A DNA stretch of 64,000 nucleotides from Thalassobacillus devorans MSP14 (lineage in GTDB: Bacteria > Bacillota > Bacilli > Bacillales > Halobacillaceae), in assembly GCF_000496835.1 (NCBI RefSeq), contig NZ_KI543237.1, forward strand, positions 62,001 through 126,000. The letters are read 5' to 3'. The translations under genes were made by a program, and so were the position numbers. Under the pieces are notes generated by a model. That model had not been told where the DNA came from, did not search any database, and worked only from the letters and a program-made list of their open reading frames with translations. Positions 38,869-46,932 of the stretch are shown piece by piece. Within the stretch, counting starts at the first letter, position 1, and each line of letters begins with the position of its first letter.

Positions 38869-39786
38869 TCATTTTTTCAGAATACCTTTCAGCACGAAGG
38901 CTACATTGGCAGGACGTTCAGCGAGACGACGCATATAAAATCCGTACCAATCATTTCCGTATGGTACATATACTCGCATTTTGTAACCTTCATCCACTAA
39001 TTCTTCCTGACGCTCAACCCTTATGCCGTATAACATCTGGAACTCAAATTGTTCTGTGGGAATATTGTGTTCTCTCACTAACTCTTTCGTGTATTCAATT
39101 ATAGCATCATCATGTGTAGCCACTGCGGTATAGTTGCCATTCAGTAAATGTTTCTTAATAATCTTTTTAAAATTCTCATCCACATCTTTTTTCTCCGGGA
39201 AGGCCACTTTAGGGGATTCCTTGTATGCCCCTTTGACCAGCCTCAGGTTCGGACTGTATTGATCGAGGTCTTCGATATCCTCTGCTGCACGATATAAATA
39301 GGCTTGCAGTACAGTACCGACATTATCGTATTCTTTACGAAGTTCCTTGAATATATCGATTGTTTTTTGGCAGCGTTCGTAATCTTCCATATCAATAGTC
39401 ACGAACACATCATGTTCTTTACCCGCCTGGAGGATCCGGCGCATGTTCTCCATTACCAACTCATAGGAAATATCCAGTCCCATCGATGTCATTTTCAAGG
39501 ATACCTGGGAATCCAGACCGTTGCTGGAAATAGCTTTAATCGCTTCGATGCACTCATCCGCGGCAGCTCGTGCTTCTTCCTTACTGTCGATGAACTCTCC
39601 TAAATGATCCACAGTGACGGCCATCCCTTTTGCGTTCAACTTACGTATCGACTCAACCACATCAGATATAGTCTCCCCTGCAACAAACCGTGCTGCTCCG
39701 AATCGCAATCCGTACCGTTTAGCCATTTTAGTAAAAAATTTATTTTTTGATAAAAACAGAAAGAAATTGCGCAATAATTGTTCCAT
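38869..39786 (-). CDS. fadM: Proline dehydrogenase (FadM/YusM type)
   Basis: FAD enzyme that oxidises proline to pyrroline-5-carboxylate at the membrane face. It is 305 residues, single-domain ProDH. The TIM-barrel motifs are visible: MAVTVDHLGEFIDS, VSLKMTSMGLDI, FVTIDMEDYERC, LRLVKGAYKE, VATHDDAII and EFQMLYGIRVERQ, with the C-terminal RVYVPYGNDWYGFYMRRLAERPAN substrate-binding helix. A cre-type site is about 50 bases upstream. In B. subtilis the orthologue adjoins the fad genes. Confidence 0.94.
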   Translation of the reverse strand: MEQLLRNFFLFLSKNKFFTKMAKRYGLRFGAARFVAGETISDVVESIRKLNAKGMAVTVDHLGEFIDSKEEARAAADECIEAIKAISSNGLDSQVSLKMTSMGLDISYELVMENMRRILQAGKEHDVFVTIDMEDYERCQKTIDIFKELRKEYDNVGTVLQAYLYRAAEDIEDLDQYSPNLRLVKGAYKESPKVAFPEKKDVDENFKKIIKKHLLNGNYTAVATHDDAIIEYTKELVREHNIPTEQFEFQMLYGIRVERQEELVDEGYKMRVYVPYGNDWYGFYMRRLAERPANVAFVLKGILKK

Positions 39787-39837
39787 GATGCATCCCCCTA
39801 CACCAGACTTTTATCTAATTATGTGAAAATTTAAACT

Positions 39838-39851
39838 TGTAATCGTTATCA
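39838..39851 (-). promoter_or_regulatory. cre (CcpA-binding) site upstream of proline dehydrogenase
   Basis: TGTAATCGTTATCA fits the catabolite-responsive element consensus TGWAANCGNTNWCA at every fixed position. Its place in the promoter region suggests carbon catabolite repression of proline use. Confidence 0.72.
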
Positions 39852-40022
39852 CAATATCATTCTATCATTTTTCTCAGAAAGTGGGTAATATTTCGCAAAA
39901 ACAATCGAAAAACAGGAAAAAATATTGGTTCATGTAAATATTACTCGTTTTCTCCTTCAATTTCTCATAGTAAAAGCTGTTTAGGGCAAAATAATCCCGA
40001 TAATCAACAAGGAGGTAATATT

Positions 40023-40283
40023 ATGCAACAACAAAATCAGCCTGGTATGCAGCAGGCACAGCCTATGCCACAGCCGCCTAATATGGTAAGTGGTAAAGAT
40101 CAACTTTATATCACTGATATGCTCTCATGGAACTTGAACGCATGTAAAAAAGCTCACTTTTACGCACAGCAGTGTCAGGATCCTGAACTTCAGGCAGCGT
40201 TAGAGCAAGCAGGACAGATGCATCAACGTCATTATGATAAAATTCTGGAACATTTGAACGCTCAATCTCAGCCGTTAAACTAA
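40023..40283 (+). CDS. CotF-like spore coat protein, short
   Basis: An 86-residue protein: a Gln/Pro/Met-rich N-terminus (residues 1-20), then a helical domain, KDQLYITDMLSWNLNACKKA and QDPELQAALEQAGQMHQRHYDKIL, typical of small CotF-related coat proteins. AAGGAGG lies six bases before the ATG. The following CotF-family gene begins 17 bases on, and both lie where yusN is found in B. subtilis. Expected in the outer spore coat. Confidence 0.8.
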   Translation: MQQQNQPGMQQAQPMPQPPNMVSGKDQLYITDMLSWNLNACKKAHFYAQQCQDPELQAALEQAGQMHQRHYDKILEHLNAQSQPLN

Positions 40284-40299
40284 AAGGAGTTGACATAAA

Positions 40300-40629
40300 T
40301 TGAATCCTCAAAGCCAAAAAATTCAAAATCCTGAAACAAACGTCCCTAAGACACCACAGATGAATGAACGCGACTTCATCAATGATCAATTATCCACAGA
40401 AAAATACATTACTGCTTCCTACAATGTAGCAATGAATGAAGCAAGTAACCAGAACCTGTATAATGATTTAGCTGCCATTTTCAAAGAAACCCAGGACTGC
40501 CAACGTGATATGTTCAACCTCATGTTCAAAAAGGGCTGGTACAGTTTAGAAGCTGCTGACCAGCAAAAACTTCAGCAGTCATACCAGCAGTTCAATGGAT
40601 ATAAGAACCAGCTCCCTTATGGAGGGTAA
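40300..40629 (+). CDS. CotF-family spore coat protein, TTG start
   Basis: A 109-residue coat protein with the CotF signature MNERDFINDQLSTEKYITAS followed by a four-helix pattern and LFKKGWYSLE-like end (FKKGWYSLEAADQQKLQQSY). The start is a TTG at 40300, with AAAGGAG about ten bases upstream; no ATG is closer. It forms a two-gene coat operon with the gene before and ends in a strong shared terminator. Confidence 0.86.
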   Translation: MNPQSQKIQNPETNVPKTPQMNERDFINDQLSTEKYITASYNVAMNEASNQNLYNDLAAIFKETQDCQRDMFNLMFKKGWYSLEAADQQKLQQSYQQFNGYKNQLPYGG

Positions 40630-40633
40630 AAAA

Positions 40634-40680
40634 AGAAAGGCTGTCACCTGGAGAAGTTCTCTCCACATGACAGCCTTTCT
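40634..40680. terminator. Bidirectional terminator between coat genes and copZ
   Basis: AGAAAGGCTGTCA (40634-40646) pairs with TGACAGCCTTTCT (40668-40680), with an inner GGAGAA/CTCTCC pairing. T-rich on the minus side. Confidence 0.9.
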
Positions 40681-40685
40681 GGTCA

Positions 40686-40892
40686 TTACCCAACTACATC
40701 GTAGCCCTGGTCTTCAATAGCATCTTTCATTTTTTCTTTCGTTACGAAAGCTTCGTCATATTTAACATCTACTTTCCCCGCATCAAGATGGACTTCGACG
40801 CCGTGTACACCTTCTAATTCTTCCAGTGCACCTTTTACAGCCTTTTCACAATGACCACAAGTCATTCCATTTACTTCTAAAGTCATTTCCAT
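40686..40892 (-). CDS. copZ: Copper chaperone CopZ
   Basis: A 68-residue HMA-domain copper chaperone that delivers Cu(I) to CopA. The metal motif is GMTCGHC (Cys12/Cys15), with the ferredoxin-like ending DQGYDVVG. AAAGGA lies nine bases before the ATG. It is the last gene of csoR-copA-copZ; expression is expected to rise when copper releases CsoR. Confidence 0.95.
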   Translation of the reverse strand: MEMTLEVNGMTCGHCEKAVKGALEELEGVHGVEVHLDAGKVDVKYDEAFVTKEKMKDAIEDQGYDVVG

Positions 40893-40923
40893 ACGTTAAC
40901 ATCCTTTCTTAGCAAACTTTATT

Positions 40924-43305
40924 TTATAGTTTAACCCGCTTCAATCGAAGTGAGTTAGAAACAACACTTACAGAGCTGAACGCCATTGCAGCTCCTGCAA
41001 TCCATGGAGCAAGCAAACCTGCAGCTGCGATAGGGATTCCGGCAGAATTATAAGCAAGTGCCCAGAATAAATTTTGACGTATATTTTTCATCGTCTTTTG
41101 ACTTAACTGGACTGCCTTAGGAATCAACGTCAATTCTCCGCCTAATATCGTAAGGTCAGCTGCCTCGATGGCGACATCTGTACCTGTTCCGATGGCAATA
41201 CCTACATCAGCGATAGCCAGTGCAGGAGCATCATTGATACCGTCCCCGACCATGGCTACTTTTTTATCTTGCAACTGCAATTCTTTCACTCGTTCTGCTT
41301 TTTCCTCCGGTACTACCTCTGCAATGACCCGGTCAATTCCCAGCTGGCGGGCTATCGCTTGGGCTGTCCTTTCATTATCCCCTGTCAGCATGACCAGTTC
41401 GATATTCGCTTCCTTCAGCTGTCTTAAAGCTTCCGGTGCTGATTCTTTGATCGTGTCAGCTACGGCAATGACACCTTCAACTTTATCGTCCACTGCTATC
41501 AGCATAGCGGTTTTTCCTTTATTCTCCCATTGTTCCATGGTTGCTTCATATGCTTCATATTCCACATCCAGCTTACGAATTAACTTCCTTGTGCCGATTT
41601 GTACTTCTCTACCTTCCAAAATGGCTTTTATGCCATGACCTGGCACAGCTTCAAAGCTGCTTGGTTCCATCAGCTCAATTCCTTGTTGTTCTGCATAGGT
41701 GACGATTGCATCCGCTAATGGATGTTCTGAACTTTTTTCTGCGCTGGCAACCAGCTGCAGAATGTCTGATGAACCTTCATAGTTAGTCACTTCCGGTGTG
41801 CCTTTTGTCAACGTACCGGTTTTATCAAAAACAACTGTATCAATCTTATGCGTATTTTCTAAATGTTCGCCGCCTTTAAACAGGATTCCCTGCTCAGCAC
41901 CTTTACCAGTGCCTACCATTATTGAAGTAGGTGTGGCTAAGCCCAGAGCACATGGGCACGCGATAACTAATACCGCAATGGAAGCTACTAAGGCAGATGC
42001 AAAATCACCAGGCGAAACCAGAGAAATCCAAACGATGAATGTTCCTATAGCAATTGCTACTACAATGGGGACAAAATAGCCGGAAATGACGTCCGCCATC
42101 CGCTGTATCGGAGCTTTTGACCCTTGAGCTTCTTCAACAACTTTGATGATGCCAGCAAGTGCGGTGTCTTTCCCTACCTTAGTTGCTTTCATTTGAATAT
42201 TACCATTTTTATTGATAGTTGCTCCAATCAGTTTATCACCAGGGTCTTTCTCTACCGGAATGGATTCCCCGGTAATCATCGATTCATCCACCGAAGTATT
42301 TCCTCTGATGATTTCTCCATCGACTGGAATTTTCTCACCTGGTTTGACGATCAGAGTATCGCCAACGGCGACACTCTCCAGCGGGACCTTCACTTCTTCA
42401 CCATCTCGTAATACGGTTGCTTCTTTCGCTTGCAGATTAAGCAGACTGGAAATAGCCGCTGTAGTTCGCCCTTTCGCAACTGCTTCAAAGTATTTCCCTA
42501 CAAGAATCAATGTTATAAGAATGGCACTTGTTTCAAAGTAAAGATGTGGTTCCATTGCAGGATTTCCGAGCGACCGTAGAACTTCAGCCAGACTGTAAAA
42601 ATAAGCGGCACTCGTACCTAACGCGACAAGCACGTCCATATTGGCACTTTTATTCCTTAAGCTCTTAAAAGCTCCCACATAAAACTGCCACCCGATGATG
42701 AATTGTACTGGTGTCGCCAACGCAAACTGGAACCATGGGTTCATCAATAAATCCGGAATCGACAAGCCGAGCAGATGATCGAACATGGTTAACAACAGTG
42801 GAAATGAAAGGATTGCAGAAATATATAATTTTATCCGTTTCTTTTTCAATTCCTCTTCCTTTTGTGAAGCTTTTTCTTCGCGATCTGCTCTAAGTGCAGC
42901 GTCATAACCCAAATTCTGAATGCGAGCGATAATATCGTTCTCATCGATATCCCCGCTATATTCCACAGTAGCTGTTTCGCTGGTCAGGTTGACCGTTGCC
43001 TGTTGCACGCCTTCCGTTTTATTCAATACTTTTTCGATTCTTGCAGAACATGCAGAACAGGTCATTCCTGTAATATCAAACTCTGCTTTTTCGGTCTTTA
43101 CTCCATAACCCAGTTTTTCAATTCGTTCCGAAACATCTTCCGGTGAAACTTTGTCTGGATCATAAGTGACCCGGGCGTTTTCCATTGTCAAATTCACATT
43201 CGCTTCTACCCCGTCCATCTTGTTCAGTACTTTTTCAATTCTTGAGGAACAGGCAGAACAGGTCATCCCGGTGATATCAACGGAAAGATTTTTTTGCTCA
43301 GCCAT
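40924..43305 (-). CDS. copA: Copper-exporting P1B-type ATPase CopA
   Basis: Pumps Cu(I) out of the cytoplasm. It is 793 residues: two N-terminal HMA domains with GMTCSAC (Cys16/Cys19 and Cys83/Cys86), eight membrane helices, the actuator TGESIPV, the CPC copper site in [13 protein letters not shown], the phosphorylation site DKTGTLTKG, the HP motif in [10 protein letters not shown], and [11 protein letters not shown]. It is 15 bases downstream of csoR. Confidence 0.97.
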   Translation of the reverse strand: MAEQKNLSVDITGMTCSACSSRIEKVLNKMDGVEANVNLTMENARVTYDPDKVSPEDVSERIEKLGYGVKTEKAEFDITGMTCSACSARIEKVLNKTEGVQQATVNLTSETATVEYSGDIDENDIIARIQNLGYDAALRADREEKASQKEEELKKKRIKLYISAILSFPLLLTMFDHLLGLSIPDLLMNPWFQFALATPVQFIIGWQFYVGAFKSLRNKSANMDVLVALGTSAAYFYSLAEVLRSLGNPAMEPHLYFETSAILITLILVGKYFEAVAKGRTTAAISSLLNLQAKEATVLRDGEEVKVPLESVAVGDTLIVKPGEKIPVDGEIIRGNTSVDESMITGESIPVEKDPGDKLIGATINKNGNIQMKATKVGKDTALAGIIKVVEEAQGSKAPIQRMADVISGYFVPIVVAIAIGTFIVWISLVSPGDFASALVASIAVLVIACPCALGLATPTSIMVGTGKGAEQGILFKGGEHLENTHKIDTVVFDKTGTLTKGTPEVTNYEGSSDILQLVASAEKSSEHPLADAIVTYAEQQGIELMEPSSFEAVPGHGIKAILEGREVQIGTRKLIRKLDVEYEAYEATMEQWENKGKTAMLIAVDDKVEGVIAVADTIKESAPEALRQLKEANIELVMLTGDNERTAQAIARQLGIDRVIAEVVPEEKAERVKELQLQDKKVAMVGDGINDAPALAIADVGIAIGTGTDVAIEAADLTILGGELTLIPKAVQLSQKTMKNIRQNLFWALAYNSAGIPIAAAGLLAPWIAGAAMAFSSVSVVSNSLRLKRVKL

Positions 43306-43320
43306 TTGGAACCCCCCTTT

Positions 43321-43635
43321 CTATTTTGCGAATTGTTTCATCACTTTCATCAGTTCTTCAATGGATTGATCACCATTACCAGCCTTGATAGCATGGCTGA
43401 CACAATGCTTGGTATGACGTTCCATCAGTGAAAAACCGACTTGATTCAATGCTTTATCTATGGCTGAAATTTGCACCAGTATATCTACACAATACCGGTC
43501 GTCTTCCACCATTTTCTGAATACCTCTAACTTGGCCTTCTATCCGCTTCAAACGATTCAGAACCTTTTGCTTCTCATCTTCTGTTCGTGGCTTGACCGGC
43601 TGCTTTCCGCTATTCTCAGGTAAAGATTCAGTCAA
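43321..43635 (-). CDS. csoR: Copper-sensing repressor CsoR
   Basis: All-helical Cu(I) sensor. It is 104 residues by a TTG start at 43635, six bases after GGAGGTG; a TTG five codons earlier has no ribosome site. The Cu(I) ligands show the exact family spacing: Cys49 (RYCVDIL), His74 (MERHTKH) and Cys78 (KHCVSH), 25 and 4 residues apart. The core KVLNRLKRIEGQVRGIQKM is the CsoR/FrmR/RcnR signature. It heads the cop operon behind its own operator. Confidence 0.95.
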   Translation of the reverse strand: MTESLPENSGKQPVKPRTEDEKQKVLNRLKRIEGQVRGIQKMVEDDRYCVDILVQISAIDKALNQVGFSLMERHTKHCVSHAIKAGNGDQSIEELMKVMKQFAK

Positions 43636-43664
43636 TGTTTCCACCTCCAATGATTCATACTTAC

Positions 43665-43693
43665 ACTATACCCCCGTATAGTATAATAGTCAA
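43665..43693 (-). promoter_or_regulatory. cop operon promoter overlapped by CsoR-type operator
   Basis: TTGACT (complement of 43688-43693), 17-base spacer and TATAGT (complement of 43665-43670). The palindrome ACTATAC-CCCC-GTATAGT (43665-43682) with its G/C-run centre covers the -10 and matches the CsoR operator style, so apo-CsoR would block polymerase. Confidence 0.85.
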
Positions 43694-43786
43694 ATAAAAA
43701 AAACTGGCATGTCGCCAAGTCTTTATGGCGAAAGACCTAAGTGTTTCTTTTTAATCCTTTAACAAAGTTAATCTTTCTCAAAGTAT

Positions 43787-43813
43787 AAAAAAGAGCAGCA
43801 ATTTGCTGCCCTT
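43787..43813 (-). terminator. Terminator of the DUF302 gene
   Basis: On the minus strand AGGGCAGCA and TGCTGCTCT form a stem followed by TTTTTTATA. Confidence 0.82.
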
Positions 43814-43821
43814 AGTATTAC

Positions 43822-44205
43822 CTATTTCGCTTCATTGATTGCACTTATCATTCTTTCCTCTATATCCTGTGCGATTTGATTCAGTTCTTCATCTTCCACA
43901 AATTCAATCAATTTGGTAGGTTTCGGCATCCCGATTTTTGTTTTGCCTTCACTTTCATGGACAACGATTTTACAAGGGAGGAAGTAACTTACCAATTCAT
44001 TTTTTTCCAGAACTTTTTTTGCCTCTGTCGGGTTGCATACTTCCAGAATACGCACTGGTTTCTCAAAATCCAGCCCTTTATTATTCAAAGTGGCTTTGAC
44101 ATCAAAGTCCCAAAGTACTCCGAACTTATCATTTTTCAACTCTGCTTCTAGAGCTTGTACCGCTTCATCCATGCCTTTGTTTGTCTCCACTGTGTAATGA
44201 AACAA
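43822..44205 (-). CDS. DUF302 family protein, TTG start
   Basis: A 127-residue cytosolic protein of the DUF302 fold. The N-terminal FHYTVETNKGMDEAVQALEAELK and the RILEVCNPTEAKKVLEKNELVSYFLPCKIVVHE core with two cysteines are typical. Function unknown; members often lie near sulfur, copper or persulfide-responsive genes. The start is TTG at 44205, with AAAGGAGG seven bases upstream. A palindrome of the CsoR/CstR type lies upstream, and csoR itself is the next gene, so control by a CsoR-family repressor is plausible. Confidence 0.85.
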   Translation of the reverse strand: MFHYTVETNKGMDEAVQALEAELKNDKFGVLWDFDVKATLNNKGLDFEKPVRILEVCNPTEAKKVLEKNELVSYFLPCKIVVHESEGKTKIGMPKPTKLIEFVEDEELNQIAQDIEERMISAINEAK

Positions 44206-44240
44206 TTTAATTACCTCCTTTAAGTTCTTTTCACTTACAC

Positions 44241-44262
44241 ATTATACCCTATTTGGTATAAT
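44241..44262 (-). promoter_or_regulatory. Palindrome over the DUF302 promoter
   Basis: ATTATACC-CTATTT-GGTATAAT is a perfect 8-bp inverted repeat that includes a TATAAT -10 on the minus strand. It resembles sites of CsoR/CstR regulators but lacks the longer G/C centre of the cop operator. Confidence 0.6.
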
Positions 44263-44367
44263 TAAAACGAGTGATACACTTTCAATGCTGCATACTAAAT
44301 AAACAGGCTAATTGTTGAAAGCGTGTCTATTCTAACCTATGATGACATTGTAAAGAGGGGTGAGATA

Positions 44368-44640
44368 ATGCAGATTACAGATGAAGCTAAAACTGATATT
44401 ATTCAAATTTTAGAAGATAATGATGCAGAAGGTATCCGGCTGTTTTTAGCAGGAATTGGCTGAGGCGGGCCACAATTAGGACTGTCCCTGGACGGGGCAG
44501 AAAAAGATGATATGCTGGAAGTAATCAATGGAGTCAACGTTGCCATTGACCCTCATATTAAAGATATGACCGATTCTCTTCGCCTGGAAAAGCGGCCACA
44601 TGGCCTGGTTCTGGCCGGTATCCCAGCAGGGGACTGCTAA
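44368..44640 (+). CDS. HesB-like protein with in-frame UGA: candidate selenoprotein
   Basis: A 90-residue A-type Fe-S-carrier-like protein if the TGA at 44461-44463 is read as selenocysteine (residue 32). The context is LFLAGIG-U-GGPQLGLSLD; Cys homologues of the HesB-like group have GCGGP in this place, and HesB-like proteins are a known prokaryotic selenoprotein family. The frame is intact on both sides (31 residues before, 58 after), ends GIPAGDC, and has no other defect. AGAGGGG precedes the ATG at 44368. A hairpin meeting the bacterial SECIS rules follows the UGA, and a strong terminator closes the gene. A nonsense-mutated pseudogene is the alternative; the selenium genes would lie outside this window. 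Confidence 0.8.
44464..44500 (+). promoter_or_regulatory. Candidate bacterial SECIS element
   Basis: Just after the UGA, CTGTCCC (44482-44488) pairs with GGGGCAG (44494-44500), seven pairs including one G-U, closing a five-base loop TGGAC. The second loop base is the expected G, about 26 bases from the UGA; the published bSECIS pattern needs a small apical loop with an early G at roughly 16-37 bases. Confidence 0.65.
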
Positions 44641-44648
44641 GAATGATT

Positions 44649-44702
44649 GTCAATAAAAAGCGCGGTACGTCAATTTATGACGGCCGCGCTTTTTTATTGA
44701 CA
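44649..44702. terminator. Long bidirectional terminator
   Basis: GTCAATAAAAAGCGCGG (44649-44665) pairs with CCGCGCTTTTTTATTGAC (about 44684-44701) with an inner ACGTCA/TGACG stem, between the HesB-like gene and the converging STAS gene. Confidence 0.93.
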
Positions 44703-45455
44703 ATACTTTTGGATAGCCTTGTGTAAGGAACTGATGAACCGGAGCCCAAGCTTTAATTGCAGTTGATTGATTTTTTGAGCATGGTCAGGATTAACCCCTA
44801 TTACTACTATTTCTATCCCCATGTATGATAACGATTGGACAATATTCTGAAACACCACTATTCCATCATGGTGGATGTCACCGACAGCAGTTAAATCCAC
44901 AAGAATAGTTTCTTTATCGGCCTGTTGTGCAGCTTCAAGCAGGTTATCACTGATTGTATACATTTTTTCATCATTGAGATCACCGAACAGTGGGACTAAC
45001 GCAGTAGTGGAAGAGAGTTCAATAAAGGGAGCAGAAAGCCGATTATTTTCATCAATTGCTTCCTGAAGTTTTTCTTTTTCCTCCAGCAATTCAAAATTAG
45101 TGTTACTTAACCGGGAACGAAGCTCTCCTAACGATACCGTTATATCCGAAATCCGCTGATCTTTTGGAATTAGCAGGAGTTCTGCCTGAAGGTCGTTTTT
45201 CCAATGGATATAAAGATCTATTAAGAGCGGGTCGAGCTTTCGTTCCCCCTGATATATATTGATTTCCACTTTATTTTTGTTCTTGGCGGGGCTCACTTCT
45301 TCCTGTACCTTAGAAATACTTCCCTCGTCTACTAACTCGAGGAAGTTACTGGATAAATCAGTTATTTCTTCTACTTCTTTGCTGAAGTAAAGAACTTCAT
45401 ACTGTCTATTTATAATAAGGTATGGAACAGAAAAAATATTTTCAACTAGTTTCAT
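44694..45455 (-). CDS. PAS-like/STAS-domain signalling protein (RsbR-like)
   Basis: A 253-residue cytosolic protein: an N-terminal PAS-like sensor part (about 1-95, PYLIINRQYEVLYFSKEVEEITD), a coiled coil (about 105-145, LRSRLSNTNFELLEEKEKLQ) and a C-terminal STAS domain (about 150-250, FIELSSTTALVPLFGDLND, ILVDLTAVGDIHHDGIVVFQ). In RsbR proteins two threonines in the STAS domain are phosphorylated; aligning from memory, those places hold His and Lys here, so it may signal without phosphorylation. The ATG overlaps the end of the B12-binding gene by 14 bases, pointing to a joint function. Confidence 0.82.
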   Translation of the reverse strand: MKLVENIFSVPYLIINRQYEVLYFSKEVEEITDLSSNFLELVDEGSISKVQEEVSPAKNKNKVEINIYQGERKLDPLLIDLYIHWKNDLQAELLLIPKDQRISDITVSLGELRSRLSNTNFELLEEKEKLQEAIDENNRLSAPFIELSSTTALVPLFGDLNDEKMYTISDNLLEAAQQADKETILVDLTAVGDIHHDGIVVFQNIVQSLSYMGIEIVVIGVNPDHAQKINQLQLKLGLRFISSLHKAIQKYCQ

Positions 45456-46104
45456 CCATGACTCCCGCTTTCCCTTTAATGTGCAACTCTTCTAATTCAT
45501 TTAGACCTTTAATCACATGTGTTCGCTCTGTTTCAAAATTGGATAAATCATATTTTTTAACAATTCTGCCGCCTATGATGATAGCAGGGTTCCACTTTAG
45601 TTGACTAAAGACCTCTGTCATTTTCTTCACCATTGGTAACCGGTAAGACAACGCAGCAGATATTCCAATTACATCAGGCTTCCATTGATTGATCTGGTTT
45701 AATGCATGGTCAAGTGGTAAATTGGGCCCGAGATAACGTACACGCCAGCCTTTTTCGCGATAAAAGCTGGCAACCATCTTAAGACCTAAATAATGCTGTT
45801 CTTCTTCTACCCCTAATAAGACGACCTTTTTACGTTTTTGTTTTGTTGCTTTATCGACGTAAACCCCTGTATCGAGTCTGGATAGAACGAAATCGCACAC
45901 TGCAGTGGCCAGATGCTCATCTGCCACCGTGATTTCGTTTCTTTCCCATAATACTCCGATATGGTACATGGCAGGGGTAATAATATCTTCAAAGAGATAA
46001 AGCTTCGGATAATTAGTAAGGAGTTCATCCACAAATGCCACTGCTTCATCTTCCTTACCTTTCAGTAAATACCCTGCCAGTTCTTCTGTATATTTTTTAT
46101 TCAT
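45442..46104 (-). CDS. Stand-alone B12-binding protein with CarH/LitR-type Wx9EH motif
   Basis: A 220-residue protein: a four-helix B12-binding-2 cap (about 1-85) and a Rossmann-type B12-binding domain (about 90-215). The cap has LWERNEITVADEHLATAV, the Wx9EH motif that packs on adenosylcobalamin in CarH/LitR photoreceptors. The second domain has EEQHYLGLKM, with the lower-ligand His in ExHxxG, then ISAALSYRLP and IIIGGRIV. No MerR DNA-binding domain is present, and no methyltransferase is near. Thus a light- or B12-responsive sensor whose output is the overlapping STAS protein is the best inference. GAGGTG precedes the ATG. Confidence 0.85.
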   Translation of the reverse strand: MNKKYTEELAGYLLKGKEDEAVAFVDELLTNYPKLYLFEDIITPAMYHIGVLWERNEITVADEHLATAVCDFVLSRLDTGVYVDKATKQKRKKVVLLGVEEEQHYLGLKMVASFYREKGWRVRYLGPNLPLDHALNQINQWKPDVIGISAALSYRLPMVKKMTEVFSQLKWNPAIIIGGRIVKKYDLSNFETERTHVIKGLNELEELHIKGKAGVMDETS

Positions 46105-46119
46105 TTTAAATCACCTCGC

Positions 46120-46482
46120 TTAGGACCGGGAATCCAGCTCTTTTATACCAGCTCGCAAATATTCCTGATATGCTTCACGTTCTTCTGACTGCTCAAATGA
46201 AACTTCTTCCATCCATTTAAGCAGTCGTTCATAATTATCGATAATCAGCTGTGTTCCTACTCCTCTCGAAGTTAGAACGCTATTCAGCCAATTTGTGTAA
46301 TCAAGAAAGAACGTGCTGTTTCCCATCTGAAAAGCCGTATCCAAATGGTCTAAATGGTGATGATTATCCTCCAGGGTTCGTATTCTTCCTGATTCCCCGA
46401 ACCTCCCCACCAACTCGGGATAAGCCTGGTATATATCCTCCACAACCAATTCCACTAATTTCTGTTTTTCTGATATTCTCAT
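46120..46482 (-). CDS. Small helical protein of the B12-sensor operon
   Basis: A 120-residue, probably all-helical, protein. The pattern YPELVGRFGESGRIRTLEDN then HHHLDHLDTAFQMGN and FFLDYTNWLNSVLTSRGVG resembles the N-terminal helical module that is fused to B12-binding domains in other bacteria, here encoded as a separate gene. The His-rich LEDNHHHLDHL could bind metal or cofactor. The ATG overlaps the TGA of the gene upstream (ATGA), and the B12-binding gene follows after 15 bases. Function unknown. Confidence 0.7.
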   Translation of the reverse strand: MRISEKQKLVELVVEDIYQAYPELVGRFGESGRIRTLEDNHHHLDHLDTAFQMGNSTFFLDYTNWLNSVLTSRGVGTQLIIDNYERLLKWMEEVSFEQSEEREAYQEYLRAGIKELDSRS

Positions 46483-46784
46483 GTAGCCACAACCTTATAC
46501 TGAGAAACCTTTGGTACAATACCAGTCAGTTCCTGGTCAGGGTAGTTCTTTTCTAAGTCATGAATCCGCTTAAAATCTTCGCTGCGCACCCATTCTAAAT
46601 AGGCTTCCTTTGATTCCCATTCCATATGAACGGTAAGCTCCCCTGCACGCTTGTCATTTTGCAGCAGTTGAAAGGAAAGAAATCCCTCTGCTTTATCGAC
46701 AGACTTACTTCTATTATTGTAAATTTCTATTAAGTCATCCGCTTTATGATCAGGTACTGTAACCGTTGAATCTACGATATACAT
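46479..46784 (-). CDS. Antibiotic biosynthesis monooxygenase (ABM/IsdG-like) domain protein
   Basis: A 101-residue ferredoxin-like ABM domain protein: YIVDSTVTVPDHKADDLIEI, EGFLSFQLLQND and ELTVHMEWESKEAYLEWVRS with the aromatic-rich end typical of HmoA/HmoB/IsdG-like proteins. IsdG proteins degrade haem with an Asn/Trp/His triad; only a Trp is convincingly placed here, so haem oxygenase activity is uncertain. GGAG lies about seven bases before the ATG. It is the first gene of the four-gene B12-sensor operon and overlaps the next by 4 bases. Confidence 0.78.
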   Translation of the reverse strand: MYIVDSTVTVPDHKADDLIEIYNNRSKSVDKAEGFLSFQLLQNDKRAGELTVHMEWESKEAYLEWVRSEDFKRIHDLEKNYPDQELTGIVPKVSQYKVVAT

Positions 46785-46932
46785 TAAAAAACTCCTTTAC
46801 GCTCACGCCTAAAAGCTTATTGTGACAATAGTATCATATATGCCAACCCCTGTATAACATAGGGTTTTAAATTAAATCAGGTCATATGTATTGACGGTAA
46901 GAAATGATTCTCACCTGTTTCTGCGATTGAAT

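Noticed and set aside
41168-41638. 156-codon plus-strand frame within copA
   Set aside because: Antisense to strongly conserved ATPase motifs; serine-rich composition typical of a shadow frame.
44461-44463. Reading the HesB-like gene as two broken pieces or a pseudogene
   Set aside because: Only one stop, at the family's Cys/Sec position, with a SECIS-like hairpin and intact flanks; kept as candidate selenoprotein, but genome-wide selenium genes must confirm.
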